Part shown: positions 1 through 9,573 of the stretch, piece by piece
Layout: each line of letters starts with the position of its first letter
Numbering within the stretch: the stretch's first letter is position 1
Assembly (NCBI GenBank): GCA_001802645.1
Contig: MGZJ01000011.1
Coordinates: 17,286 to 49,905 of the forward strand
DNA from: Geobacteraceae bacterium GWC2_53_11
GTDB taxonomy: Bacteria; Desulfobacterota; Desulfuromonadia; Geobacterales; Pseudopelobacteraceae
DNA: 32,620 nucleotides
Direction of reading: 5' to 3'
Program-made: the position numbers and the translations under genes
The notes under the pieces: model-generated
The model's input: the letters and a program-made list of their open reading frames with translations, nothing else
Databases searched by the model: none
What the model was told of the DNA's origin: nothing

Positions 1-3000
1 CATCCGTACCTGTTCCTGCTCGGAGCCTACCGCCATAACGAGGTTGATCCGAGCCATCCGCTGTCCCGGCTCATCCGCACCACCAAGGAGCAATGCAGCG
101 TGTTGAAGGAAATCAGGCTGGAACCGCTGCAGCCGGAACATTGCCATGAGATGGTCTCCTACATCCTCGATTCTCCCCGTGAGCAGACCACGTCCCTGTC
201 GGACTTTATCAGCACGCTCTCCGAAGGCAACCCGCTCTTTATCAGCGAAAGCCTCTCGTACCTCCATAATGAAAAACTGCTGTTCATGGATGAGGGGAAA
301 CAGTGGCGCTGGGACATGGAAAAGATCCGGCAATCGGACATGCCGACCACCGTGGTCTCGCTGTTCGGTTCGAAGATCCGCAAGCTCTCGCCGGAATTGA
401 TCGATCTGCTTGAACAGTGTGCCTGCATGGGCAACTCCTTTTCTCCGGCTGAGCTGTCAGCTGTCAGGGGAGTGAGCTTGCGGGACATATTCCATCTTTT
501 GAAACCGGCCCTTGGCTTGGGACTATTACTAGAACAGAGAAATCGCTTGCAGTTCGTCCATGACAAGGTACAGGAAGCGGCATTAGCCGCCATACCGGCT
601 GAGCGGCGGCGGGCCATCCACCGCCAGGTGGGCAGCCATCTTCTCACGGCCGTGCCGCGGGACGCCGACCTGGAGCGGATCGAGAATCTGTTTACCATCG
701 TGTCTCACCTCAATCTGGGCCGGGAAGATGCACCAACTCCCGAGTCGGCCCATGCCCTTTCGGACATCAACTACCATGCCGGCAACAAGGCGCTCACATC
801 CCTGGCCACCGAGGCGGCCAACGAGTATTTCAGCCTCAGCCTGAGTCTCCTGCCGGACGATTGCTGGGATGCCGATCATTACGAGCGCACGTTCAGGATT
901 TTTCAGAAAGCGGCCAAGACCGAACTGATGTGCGGCAATTATGAGCGTTCCGAACGACTGCTCTCCCGATTGCTCGATCATGCCGCGAGCGATTTGGACA
1001 AGGCGGAATGCCTGGCGGAGCAGACCACCTCGCTGTCATCAATCGGCAACTTCAGCAAGGCAATCGAAACCGCCAACCGCGGGCTGGCCTATTTTCACAA
1101 GAACATCCCCGAAAGTCCGGAAGAAGCTGATGCGCGCAGAACCGAGCTGATGACGGAGATTGCCATGCAGGGCGACGTGTGGCAGACCATCCTGAATATG
1201 CCCTTTACCAGGGAGAGGCAGCGCAAGATCGAGCTGGCGTTTTACAGCGAGCTGATTCCCGACCTGTACATGTCCGGTCTGGTGCCGCAACTGTACCTCT
1301 CCGCGGCCCAGTCCACGCAGCTCTGTCTGGCCGGGGGGATGGACGAGTCGGTAATCTACTCTTTCAGCATCATGGGTCTGCAACTGGGTGAACAGGAGAA
1401 GTTTGATCTGGCTTTCAGGTATGAGGATCTTGCCCGCGGCCTTTCGGCAGCTTACCCCAATACGTTCGGCGCAACCCGCGGCATGAACGGTATTGTCTGG
1501 TGCAACATGCATTCGCGGAGTCATCCGCGCCAGATCGTTGACTATGCCCTCAAGGCGATCCAGTGCGGCAAGAGCTGCGGCGACCTGTACAACGCCGGAC
1601 TATCCTACGGCCCCCTGATGTGGAACCTCCAGATCCAGGGGGGAGACCTGGCCCTCATCGAGGAGTACACCAGAGAATGCCTGCACTTCTCCCGGCGGTA
1701 TCATCTTTCCTTTTCCGTGGGGCTTGCCGAGGCGATGCAGGCGGGGTGGGTCGCGCCCATGCAGAACGGGTACACCGTTGTGGCCATGGAAGACAGGATA
1801 CGCCAATGGGAACAGGATAACCATGTCGCTTCGGCTGGTAGTTACTTTGTCCATCTGGCCCTGACCCACTATTACTTCGGAGAACATGACCAGGCTCAGG
1901 CATCTCTGGATGAGGTACAAAAGTACCTGTCCGGTCTCACCGACAACGTGTTGAAGCGGCAGTGGTACGTTTTCAGGGTACTGAACGCACTGCGGAAGTT
2001 CACCGCTGCCGGCCGGGATTCCGAAGCCTGGGATCTCCTGATGACGCGCCTGAGACCGCTTATCGAGAAGATCGAAACCTGGGCAACCCTGGGGCCGCTG
2101 CTGAAACCATACCTTGCCCTGCTGTACGCCGAGCTGGAACGGAGCAGGGGCAATTTCAGGGAGGCCAGGGGATTGTATCTGGATGCCATTGATGCGGCCC
2201 ACAAGGAGCAGTACGTCTTTCTGGAGGGATATCTCCACGAATGTCTGGGAAACCTGCTCATTGATAGCGGGCACAGCTCCGAATATATCTATTTCGCCGA
2301 AGCGGCGCGCCTGTACCGGCAATGCGGCGCACAGCGCAAGGAACTCTCCCTCAGGGAGCAGCACCCGGAATATTTCAAGGAACGGCGAAGAGGGTATACG
2401 CACTTTGAGCCTGATTATTCCGCTGCACTGCCCAATCTGGATGTGGACTACCTGATGAAGTCCTCTCTCGCCATCTCAGCCGAGATAGTGCAGGACTCTC
2501 TCCTGGAAAAGATCATGAACGTGGTGATCGAAAGTTCAGGAGCGCAGCATGGCTACCTGCTCATGCTGGACAACGGAAGCCTGTTTGTCCGGGCCGAGAG
2601 CCATGTCACCGGTAACCTGGCAGTTCGGACAATGGACCAGCATCTGGACGACACCGAGGAAATCTGCAAGTCTATTGTCCGCTATGTTCAGCGCACCGGG
2701 GAGCGGGTCATCCTTGACAGCGCAAGCAGGGAAGGAATGTTCAAGGACAATCCGGAGGTCCAGGAGTTGTGCCTGCGCTCCGTCCTCTGCCTCCCCGTGA
2801 TCAGGCAGTCGATAATGACCGGCGTGCTATATCTGGAAAACCGGCTGTCCGAAGCGGTCTTTACGCCTGACAAAGCGCAGATGACGGAGCTTCTGACATC
2901 CCAGGCCGCTATTTCCATGGAAAACGCACGGCTGTTGGACGAGATGAAAAATGTGGAGGAAGCATTGGGCCGGGCCCGTGATGAGCTGGAACAGCGGGTT

Positions 3001-4104
3001 GCGGCGCGTACTGCCGAGTTGGAGGAACAGTCCAGAATTCTTGAGTCATTTTTCAAACACACAAAAACCGGCTTCGTCTTTCTCGATACGAACTTCAATT
3101 TTATCCGCATCAATGAGTCGTATGCCAGGTCATGTCAGCGGGGAATCGGCGATTTTACGGGCCGCAATCACTTTGAACTCTACCCCTCAGACGAGCTCAA
3201 GGGTCGTTTTCAGCATGTTGTCGAAACCGGAGAGCCGTTTTATGCCTATGAACGGCCATTTACCTTTCCCGACCACCCCGAGTGGGGAACCTCCTACTGG
3301 GATCTGGCCGTTTCCCCCATACTGAATGCACAGCAGCATATCGAATGTCTGGTATTTACGTTAAACGATGTTACGGAACGAAGGCGGGTAGCGGATGAAC
3401 TCCAGGATAAGAACCAGTTACTTTTGCAACAGAGCCGGCAGGCCGCCATGGGCGAAATGATCAACAATATCGCCCACCAGTGGCGGCAGCCGTTAAACAC
3501 ACTCGGGCTTTATACGCAAAGACTCGGACTCTTCTACGGTTCGCCCCGCTTCAGCAAGGAGTTTCTGGACATGTCGGTTGCCAAATCCATGGAAATAATC
3601 AAGCACATGTCAAAAACCATAGACGACTTCAGAAACTACTTCAAACCGGACAAGGAGATGAACACCTTTGCTGTAATTGACATGATCGAAAATACGCTAT
3701 CGCTTTTGGAGGGAAGTTTACAGAATCCGAAGATCACCATTGATATCGTTGCGCAGGATACACCGGTCATCACCGGATATCAGAATGAATTCGCCCAGGT
3801 GATCCTCAATATACTGATCAATGCCCGCGACGCTTTGATGGAAAAAAATATCGAAGATGCACGGGTTACCATCACAATATGCAGCGAAGACGGCTGTGCC
3901 GTCGTAACCATAGCCGACAACGCCGGAGGCATACCCGAACAGATCGTTGATAAGATTTTTGACCCCTACTTCACAACAAAGGGGCCTGACAAAGGGACAG
4001 GGGTGGGATTGTTCATGTCGAAGGCGATCATTGAAAAGAACATGAACGGCAGGTTGACGGTACGCAATACGGCAGAAGGGGCAGAATTCAGGATCGAGGT
4101 ATAG
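1..4104 (+). CDS. Large multidomain sensor histidine kinase (AAA-type ATPase/helical repeat/GAF/PAS/HisKA/HATPase), 5'-truncated by the window
   Basis: The frame is open from base 1 and already codes for conserved sequence there (HPYLFLLGAYR), so the gene starts upstream and the GTG at 100 is not the real start. About 1,367 residues are visible. In order they are: the end of an AAA/STAND-like ATPase region (to about residue 280), a long all-helical TPR-like region (about 280-800), a GAF domain (about 814-983), a short coiled coil, a PAS domain (about 1014-1130), then a kinase core. The core has an H-box AHQWRQPLN with the likely phosphorylated His at residue 1159 (bases 3475-3477), an N-box around NILINARDAL, and the ATP-lid motifs DNAGGI and GTGVGL. 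Such proteins are cytoplasmic signalling kinases; ligand and partner regulator are unknown. No receiver domain follows, and the next gene is convergent, 56 bp away. The kinase assignment is firm; the sensory role is inferred. Confidence 0.93.
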   Translation, partial: HPYLFLLGAYRHNEVDPSHPLSRLIRTTKEQCSVLKEIRLEPLQPEHCHEMVSYILDSPREQTTSLSDFISTLSEGNPLFISESLSYLHNEKLLFMDEGKQWRWDMEKIRQSDMPTTVVSLFGSKIRKLSPELIDLLEQCACMGNSFSPAELSAVRGVSLRDIFHLLKPALGLGLLLEQRNRLQFVHDKVQEAALAAIPAERRRAIHRQVGSHLLTAVPRDADLERIENLFTIVSHLNLGREDAPTPESAHALSDINYHAGNKALTSLATEAANEYFSLSLSLLPDDCWDADHYERTFRIFQKAAKTELMCGNYERSERLLSRLLDHAASDLDKAECLAEQTTSLSSIGNFSKAIETANRGLAYFHKNIPESPEEADARRTELMTEIAMQGDVWQTILNMPFTRERQRKIELAFYSELIPDLYMSGLVPQLYLSAAQSTQLCLAGGMDESVIYSFSIMGLQLGEQEKFDLAFRYEDLARGLSAAYPNTFGATRGMNGIVWCNMHSRSHPRQIVDYALKAIQCGKSCGDLYNAGLSYGPLMWNLQIQGGDLALIEEYTRECLHFSRRYHLSFSVGLAEAMQAGWVAPMQNGYTVVAMEDRIRQWEQDNHVASAGSYFVHLALTHYYFGEHDQAQASLDEVQKYLSGLTDNVLKRQWYVFRVLNALRKFTAAGRDSEAWDLLMTRLRPLIEKIETWATLGPLLKPYLALLYAELERSRGNFREARGLYLDAIDAAHKEQYVFLEGYLHECLGNLLIDSGHSSEYIYFAEAARLYRQCGAQRKELSLREQHPEYFKERRRGYTHFEPDYSAALPNLDVDYLMKSSLAISAEIVQDSLLEKIMNVVIESSGAQHGYLLMLDNGSLFVRAESHVTGNLAVRTMDQHLDDTEEICKSIVRYVQRTGERVILDSASREGMFKDNPEVQELCLRSVLCLPVIRQSIMTGVLYLENRLSEAVFTPDKAQMTELLTSQAAISMENARLLDEMKNVEEALGRARDELEQRVAARTAELEEQSRILESFFKHTKTGFVFLDTNFNFIRINESYARSCQRGIGDFTGRNHFELYPSDELKGRFQHVVETGEPFYAYERPFTFPDHPEWGTSYWDLAVSPILNAQQHIECLVFTLNDVTERRRVADELQDKNQLLLQQSRQAAMGEMINNIAHQWRQPLNTLGLYTQRLGLFYGSPRFSKEFLDMSVAKSMEIIKHMSKTIDDFRNYFKPDKEMNTFAVIDMIENTLSLLEGSLQNPKITIDIVAQDTPVITGYQNEFAQVILNILINARDALMEKNIEDARVTITICSEDGCAVVTIADNAGGIPEQIVDKIFDPYFTTKGPDKGTGVGLFMSKAIIEKNMNGRLTVRNTAEGAEFRIEV

Positions 4105-4160
4105 GCGGGTCAGTTACTCGCAACAGCTTTGCCACGGAGAAAACAACCAGTTGCACCGGA

Positions 4161-7100
4161 TCAAGAAATCCTGCGACACCCCGGACCGCTGAGGGTACTG
4201 CGCCCGGAACTGCCTGCTTCCACCTGAATTTGCGTACCGATGCGCTCCTTGAGCGCCGGGACATGCGAGATGATGCCGATCAGCTTGCCATCCTGCTGCA
4301 ATCCGGAAAGTGTTTCAAGGGCAGTTTCCAGGGCATCTTCATCCAGCGTACCGAATCCTTCGTCAAGAAACAGCGAATCGACACGCACGTTGCGGCTGGC
4401 CATGCTGGAAAGACCAAGGGACAGGGCCAGACTGGCGATAAAGCTCTCCCCGCCGGACAGGTTTTTGGTGGAGCGGATCTCCCCGGCCTGGTAGTTGTCG
4501 ATGACATTCAGTTCCAGAGGCTCATTGCCGTCGCGCACCAGAATATAGCGGTCACTCATTTTTTGCAGCTGCCGGTTGGCGTGGGCAACCATCAGTTCGA
4601 ACGTCAATCCCTGGGCAAAATTACGGAATTTCTTCCCGTCACCGGAGCCGATCAAGCTGTGCAAACGCTCCCAGCGGTCGCACTCCCGTTTCTGTATTTC
4701 AATCGCCTGAAGCCGCGTCCGATGACGCTGCTGCTGTTCGGACTGCTGCTGAAGCTGCTGATCAAGCGCACCAAGTCCCTTCTGTAACTCGATCAACTTC
4801 CCGGTAACAGCGGCATGCTCCTCACGAATCAGCTCAAGCGGCTTATCGGTCAGATGTTTATCCAGCTCCCCCGCGAGCGCTTCCGCGCGATCAAGGTGGC
4901 GGGTCCGGAGCGCTGTTTCTTCATTGCGCACGCTTTCTGCCACCTGCTGGAGAAGATCGAAGCGCTCCTGCGGCAGGCTTGCCTGCAATAAAGCCGTTTC
5001 ATCGGCAAATCCGGCCTCACCGAGACGCTGCCGGAAGGACGCTTCCAGCCCGCCAAGCTGCTCAGCCCGTTTGGCGATCGAGAGCGTCAGTCGTTCAATC
5101 TGCCCGTTCAACCCGCTAAGCCCGGCATGAAGAGTGTTCTGTTCCTGCAGTGCCGCTTCACGCTTTTCCGCCGCCTGGCGTACCGCTTCAGCCAAACGTT
5201 TTTCTTCCGCGTCCGGACTTCGCTCACCGTACATTTCCAGACGCTGTTCAACCAGCGCATCCCGTTGATCGATTCTTGCGCGCAGCAGCTGTTCCTTATC
5301 GCCGCGCATTTTTTCCAGCTCTGCCAGCAGCGCCTGCTGTTTTTCACGTTCCGCAGCAACAGCGGACGTCTCTTTTTCCAAACGTTCCCTGACGTGCTGC
5401 CGTTCGGCATACACGGAGCGCCGGACGGTCAGGGAGGCCAGTAACTCATCAACCTTGTCCGGAACGACCTCCGTACAGCCAAACCCTGCAACAGCACGCT
5501 CGACCTCACCCTGAACCCGTTCAAGATCCGCGTGATAACCAGCCGTTTCCCTCTCAAGACGAGTATGCTCCGAAAGAGCGTTTTCCCGTCCCAACCGGGC
5601 GGCCAGCCGCGAGTTGTCGCACCGTGCGAGTTCATCCTTGAGTCCGGCAAGCGCTGCTTCAGCTGTGCGCTCGTCCTGCTCATTCCGCTCACCCTCCTGA
5701 ATGACAGCGCGACTGTTTTTCAACGCCAGCTGACATGCGTCTGTCTCACGCCGGATAACTTCCGGCCAAGCCGCGCCATCGGCGGCCAGACCCAGTTCCG
5801 CGAAAGAAGTAGCGCAAAAGGTCTCATCATTCAGCAGACGTTCCTGAAGTTCGGCCAGGTCCCGCTCCGACTGGTGCAGATCTTTGCCGGCAGCGACCAG
5901 TTCCTGCCTGACGCCGGAAAGCTGATCCCGGACCCGTTTCGCCTCGGCGTGAGCAAGTTCCAGTTTATTCCGGGCCTCGTCCAACTGAGGGATATTTCCG
6001 GAGGCGTAGGGATGATCGCCGGCGCCGCAGAGCGGACACGGTGAACCGTCCACAAGCTGTTTGCGGTCTTCTTCAAGGCTGCGCACCCGGCCCAGCAGCA
6101 CAACGTTATCCTGCAACTGACGGGCAACCTGCTCACGCAGCTCACATTCCCCGGCAACTGTTTCCTCCTGCTGTGTGAGCCCCTGCCGTTTCTGTCCCAG
6201 AGCTTCCGTCCGCAGCAGCAACTCTGCCAGCTTCGCCTTGCCTTCTTCAATCCGCACGACGGTTTCCTGTATCGTTCCCAAACGGCTCTGTCTGGCGGCA
6301 ATTGCTTCCGCTTCAACGCGCCATACGGCCAGAGCCCGTCCCTGCAACAGTATTTCGCGAGCGGCCCGAACATCCGCCACGGTTTGTTCCGCCCCGGTTA
6401 CCGCCTGCTGCGCCGCCTGCCAAGCGGTCTCCGCCTGGGTAAGCGCGACTTCGGCAGCTGCCACCAGACCGGCCTGCCGGGCCAGCCTGGTGCCGGTCTC
6501 TCTGCAGTGATTTTCAAGCGTTTTGAACGACTTCACCTGCTGTTCAATCCCGGTAAGGGCCTCTGCCAATCCGGCATCGGCCCCGTGCCGGTCAAGAAAG
6601 ACCGCAATCTCCCGCAACTGTTCACCGGTACTGCTCAAGCGTTGATCACACGTTGTTATTGCCGTGCGATACTCACTGCTCTGGCGGCCCGCTGTTTCAA
6701 TCTCGGCAGTTAATGCGTGTATCTGGGCATGGGCCTCACCGAGTTTGACGTCAAGCTCCCGCGTTCCGCGGATCAGTTCGGCCTCTTCCGCCTGCCCGGC
6801 CCGGGCGCCGGCAAGTCCGGCTTCGGCACATTCCAGCGCATCAAAAGCGGCCTGCCAGTTGAGCTGAAGCGGGGGAAGACGTTCCAGCGAGACCGTCAGT
6901 TCATCCTGTTCCTTCTCCTGCTGCACCCGCATTGAACAGAGAGTGGCATGGTCACCACCAAGTTTCATGGCACGGCCGGCCTGTTCCAGGAGTTCCAGCT
7001 CCGGGGCTGCCACTGCCTTGCGCGCTTCAAAGGCATGCAGGTCCAGATCAAGCTGCCGAAGTTCACCTTCAAGGGTCGCTATCCGTTCCAACCAAAGCTG

Positions 7101-7835
7101 GGTTTCGCGAAGCATCCCCGCATCGGCGCTCAGAACGCTTTCCGCTTGTTGCAGGCCGGACTTTTCAAGAAGGAGTGTTTCAAGTTCCGCAGGAGACAGC
7201 AGCTGGATGCCATCCAGCTCGGCACGCATCTCTCCCAGCCTCTTGCGCTCTTCCGTGGTACGTTCATGGACCTTGATGGAAATCCGGCTGTAGACCGCAG
7301 TGCCGGTGATCTGCTCCAGAATCGGGGCACGCTCGTCGGGCTGGGCCTGCAAAAAGGCGGCAAAGCCCCCCTGTGCCAGCAGCATCGAACGGGTAAAACG
7401 CTCAAAGTCCATGCCGGTGACTTCCACAACCTTGTCGGCCACGGCTCTCAGCTTTGATTCGAGGATCAGCCCGCTTTCAGCCTCGCATATCTCATGTTTG
7501 GGCGACTGCAATTGGCCGTCGGCCAGTTTGCGCGAGCGGTGCTGACTCCAGTGGCAGCGGAAACGCCCCTTGGCGGTTTCAAATTCAACCTCGGCAAAGC
7601 ATTCCCCGGTCTGGCGGGACATGATTTCGTTTTCGCTCTGGGTGATCCTGTTAAGACGGGGAGTCTGACCGTACAGGGCAAGGCAGATGGCATCGAGAAT
7701 AGTTGTCTTCCCCGCGCCGGTTGGCCCGGTGATGGCAAAGATACCGCTGGAAACATAGTCGGGGTGCGTGAAGTTGATGTCCCACACACCGGCCAGGGAA
7801 TTCAGATTTTTAAAAGAGAGGCGAATGATTTTCAT
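4161..7835 (-). CDS. sbcC: SbcCD nuclease, ATPase subunit SbcC
   Basis: This 1,224-residue protein is the SMC/Rad50-like ATPase partner of SbcD. The complex processes DNA ends, hairpins and palindromes at stalled forks and breaks. Visible parts are: Walker A GPTGAGKT (residues 37-44); a long Glu/Gln/Ala-rich coiled coil; the zinc-hook CPLCG near residue 599, almost exactly mid-protein; the second coiled-coil arm; the ABC signature LSGGES from residue 1126; and Walker B FLDEGFGTLD from about 1156. Length and order fit SbcC well. The ATG overlaps the sbcD stop as ATGA (bases 7832-7835), which indicates translational coupling and equal expression. The last 15-20 residues (Ser/Gly/Arg-rich) look non-conserved. 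The gene converges on the kinase gene to its left, and no strong terminator is seen in the short gap. Confidence 0.97.
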   Translation of the reverse strand: MKIIRLSFKNLNSLAGVWDINFTHPDYVSSGIFAITGPTGAGKTTILDAICLALYGQTPRLNRITQSENEIMSRQTGECFAEVEFETAKGRFRCHWSQHRSRKLADGQLQSPKHEICEAESGLILESKLRAVADKVVEVTGMDFERFTRSMLLAQGGFAAFLQAQPDERAPILEQITGTAVYSRISIKVHERTTEERKRLGEMRAELDGIQLLSPAELETLLLEKSGLQQAESVLSADAGMLRETQLWLERIATLEGELRQLDLDLHAFEARKAVAAPELELLEQAGRAMKLGGDHATLCSMRVQQEKEQDELTVSLERLPPLQLNWQAAFDALECAEAGLAGARAGQAEEAELIRGTRELDVKLGEAHAQIHALTAEIETAGRQSSEYRTAITTCDQRLSSTGEQLREIAVFLDRHGADAGLAEALTGIEQQVKSFKTLENHCRETGTRLARQAGLVAAAEVALTQAETAWQAAQQAVTGAEQTVADVRAAREILLQGRALAVWRVEAEAIAARQSRLGTIQETVVRIEEGKAKLAELLLRTEALGQKRQGLTQQEETVAGECELREQVARQLQDNVVLLGRVRSLEEDRKQLVDGSPCPLCGAGDHPYASGNIPQLDEARNKLELAHAEAKRVRDQLSGVRQELVAAGKDLHQSERDLAELQERLLNDETFCATSFAELGLAADGAAWPEVIRRETDACQLALKNSRAVIQEGERNEQDERTAEAALAGLKDELARCDNSRLAARLGRENALSEHTRLERETAGYHADLERVQGEVERAVAGFGCTEVVPDKVDELLASLTVRRSVYAERQHVRERLEKETSAVAAEREKQQALLAELEKMRGDKEQLLRARIDQRDALVEQRLEMYGERSPDAEEKRLAEAVRQAAEKREAALQEQNTLHAGLSGLNGQIERLTLSIAKRAEQLGGLEASFRQRLGEAGFADETALLQASLPQERFDLLQQVAESVRNEETALRTRHLDRAEALAGELDKHLTDKPLELIREEHAAVTGKLIELQKGLGALDQQLQQQSEQQQRHRTRLQAIEIQKRECDRWERLHSLIGSGDGKKFRNFAQGLTFELMVAHANRQLQKMSDRYILVRDGNEPLELNVIDNYQAGEIRSTKNLSGGESFIASLALSLGLSSMASRNVRVDSLFLDEGFGTLDEDALETALETLSGLQQDGKLIGIISHVPALKERIGTQIQVEAGSSGRSTLSGPGCRRIS

Positions 7836-9064
7836 ACGTCACCCTGGCTGGTGTCTTCGTGCAGAGCAGCAACAGCCTCATGAAAAGCCGTGACCAGGTC
7901 GGCCTGCTGCTCCTGCGGCACTTCATGGGCAGCAAGACAGCGGGCAAACACATCGTCAACGGTGAGATCGTCCAGGGTCTCTTCGGTCGCCATCCGGCTC
8001 ATGGTTCGCTCGACCAGGCGCATATTCTTTGCCCGAAGAATTTCCAGTACCGTGCCGTCAACCAGTTCACGCAGCCGCTCCTGAAGATCGCCAACGACCT
8101 CTTCCCCTTCGTAGATAACTTCCAGCCACACCGGAACGTTATCTTTTTTCAGCTCAACAATCCGCTCCGAAATACGTTTCCAGTCACCGCGCACCGTTGC
8201 CAGTTTTTGAAAAACCGGTACAGGAAGTTCCTGTACCGTTATGCCTTCACAATCCATTGCGAGCGCTACAACCACCTTGCGCTGCGCGGCCTCGCCAAAA
8301 CTCATCGGGAGCGGCGCGCCGGAATAACGACGCACATCCGAGCCGCCCACCCGCTGCGCCCCATGCAAATGCCCCAGCGCCAGGTAATCGAAGCAATCGG
8401 GGAAGATATCGGCTTGTACCTGGCCAAGCGTGCCCACGTACAGTTCCCGTACCCCATCACCTTCCGTGGTCCGGCAACCGCTGGTAAACAGGTGTCCCAT
8501 GGCGACAATGGGAAGATCCTCCCCCAGTTGAACACGCCGGGCAACAGCCGCTACACCAATCTGCCGATAGTGATCGCGAATTCCATCCACCAGCTTACGG
8601 CCTTTGTCCTCAAATGTTTCTCCGGCCTCGGCGCGGCGGATATCGCGATCACGCAGATAGGGAACTGCGCAAACGATCAACTCGGGTTTACCATTGCTAT
8701 CGTTCAGCACCACCACTTCATCTTCCATGAACTCAGCCATGCTTCCGACCACATGGACGTCCAGAAAGCGCAGCACCTCGCGGGGAGCATTGAGAAGAGA
8801 GGGAGAATCGTGGTTGCCTGCCGTTACGACGACATGACGGCACCCTGCCCCCGCAACGCGGCACAGAAAACTGTAGTACAGTTCCAGCGCACGATTGCTG
8901 GGCGTGCCGTTGTCAAAGACATCCCCCGCCACCAGCAACACCTCGACCTTTTCAGTCGCAATGCAGCCGATCAGCCAGTCAAGAAATTGCCCGAACTCCT
9001 CGTAGCGTTTGCGCCCATACAGCGCCCGCCCTATGTGCCAATCGGATGTATGCAGAATTTTCAT
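7832..9064 (-). CDS. sbcD: SbcCD nuclease, Mre11-like subunit SbcD
   Basis: This is a 410-residue metallophosphoesterase-type nuclease and the catalytic partner of SbcC. The metal-binding motifs appear in order: SDWHIG (residues 7-12), GDVFD, GNHD, the histidine in GHLF, and GHLH. The C-terminal part carries the SbcD capping and SbcC-binding region. The reading frame stays open up to 9202, but that extension crosses a perfect hairpin and codes for non-conserved sequence. The ATG at 9064 begins the canonical MKILHTSDWHIG start and has an AAGGA ribosome-binding site about 10 bases upstream, so it was chosen. The stop codon overlaps the sbcC start. There is little room for a promoter between the hairpin (9096-9136) and the start, so the hairpin may lie in the sbcDC leader RNA. 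Confidence 0.96.
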   Translation of the reverse strand: MKILHTSDWHIGRALYGRKRYEEFGQFLDWLIGCIATEKVEVLLVAGDVFDNGTPSNRALELYYSFLCRVAGAGCRHVVVTAGNHDSPSLLNAPREVLRFLDVHVVGSMAEFMEDEVVVLNDSNGKPELIVCAVPYLRDRDIRRAEAGETFEDKGRKLVDGIRDHYRQIGVAAVARRVQLGEDLPIVAMGHLFTSGCRTTEGDGVRELYVGTLGQVQADIFPDCFDYLALGHLHGAQRVGGSDVRRYSGAPLPMSFGEAAQRKVVVALAMDCEGITVQELPVPVFQKLATVRGDWKRISERIVELKKDNVPVWLEVIYEGEEVVGDLQERLRELVDGTVLEILRAKNMRLVERTMSRMATEETLDDLTVDDVFARCLAAHEVPQEQQADLVTAFHEAVAALHEDTSQGDV

Positions 9065-9095
9065 AAAACCTGATCCTTTACATCTCTTCAACTTC

Positions 9096-9136
9096 GTTAC
9101 AAAGAAAGCCCGCAGTAAGCGGGCTTTCTTTGTAAC
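9096..9136. terminator. Perfect 18-bp hairpin between tRNA-Val and sbcD
   Basis: Bases 9096-9113 and 9119-9136 are exact reverse complements (GTTACAAAGAAAGCCCGC arms) around a 5-base loop, AGTAA. The GC core is flanked by A-rich and T-rich stem ends, as in a bidirectional rho-independent terminator. It lies downstream of the leftward tRNA and 31 bases before the sbcD start. It could be a second terminator for the tRNA transcript or a leader hairpin of sbcDC. Confidence 0.7.
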
Positions 9137-9190
9137 ACCAAACGGAGCTCTACGAGAATGAATATATCTCCGCTGATCTGAAACAAACAA

Positions 9191-9212
9191 AGGCCGGATC
9201 AATGACCCGGCC
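9191..9212 (-). terminator. Rho-independent terminator of tRNA-Val
   Basis: Read on the minus strand just past the tRNA, GGCCGG pairs with CCGGCC (9192-9197 with 9207-9212), with a short imperfect inner stem. It is followed by a T-rich tail (TTTGTTTGTTT). Position and orientation fit termination of the tRNA transcript. Confidence 0.75.
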
Positions 9213-9224
9213 GTAATTGTTTAT

Positions 9225-9299
9225 TGGTGGGCGTTGTAGGGATTGAACCTACGACCCCTGCCGTGTGAAGGCAGTGCTCTCCCGCTGAGCTAAACGCCC
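9225..9299 (-). tRNA. tRNA-Val(CAC) with encoded CCA
   Basis: On the minus strand the acceptor arms GGGCGTT and AACGCCC pair completely. The D-loop reads AGCTCAGCGGGAGAGC. The anticodon stem CTGCC/GGCAG encloses the loop TTCACAC, giving anticodon CAC (valine, GTG codons). The T arm contains GGTTCAATCC, and a genomic CCA follows the discriminator A (9225-9227). It is a complete, ordinary tRNA. The 3' end faces sbcD; no repeated copy of the tRNA 3' end was noticed in the window that would mark an integrated element. Confidence 0.95.
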
Positions 9300-9414
9300 C
9301 AATGACTGTAGTGATTACCAGAGCAGGCCGCTGCTGTCAAGGCATTGATGGCGTTTGTGGTCATGGGTAAGACTATTTCCGAAGATGCGCCCCCCGTCAC
9401 CCGTGTACCTTTTC

Positions 9415-9540
9415 CTGATACCTCATCAGTTTCAATTGACACCGGCTACACCATCTTGATACAAGTTGACACATCATAACACTTGATACAGCTTCTTCAT
9501 TACTCAGCAATCCAGATACATAACAATACAATCTGATACA
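9415..9540 (+). repeat. Iterated (C/T)TGATACA motif upstream of the HTH gene
   Basis: Five near-copies of one motif lie in the leader of the excisionase-like gene: CTGATACC (9415), TTGATACA (9456), TTGATACA (9483), CAGATACA (9513) and CTGATACA (9533). Three related TTGACAC/ATGACAT words are interspersed (9436, 9466, 9543). The first copy is also part of a palindrome, CTGAT-5-ATCAG (9415-9429). Start-to-start spacings are 41, 27, 30 and 20 bases, so the array is not strictly periodic. It could be an operator for the downstream DNA-binding protein; that is inference from position and repetition. Confidence 0.5.
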
Positions 9541-9573
9541 ACATGACATCAAATTATAAAGGACGTCTTCTCC

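Noticed and set aside
7859-9073. 404-codon open frame on the plus strand opposite sbcD
   Set aside because: It is the antisense shadow of a clearly conserved gene; its translation shows no domain and sbcD carries all expected motifs.
9065-9202. Longer N-terminus for SbcD
   Set aside because: The extra 46 codons cross the perfect hairpin and a terminator and do not match the family, which begins at MKILHTSDWHIG.
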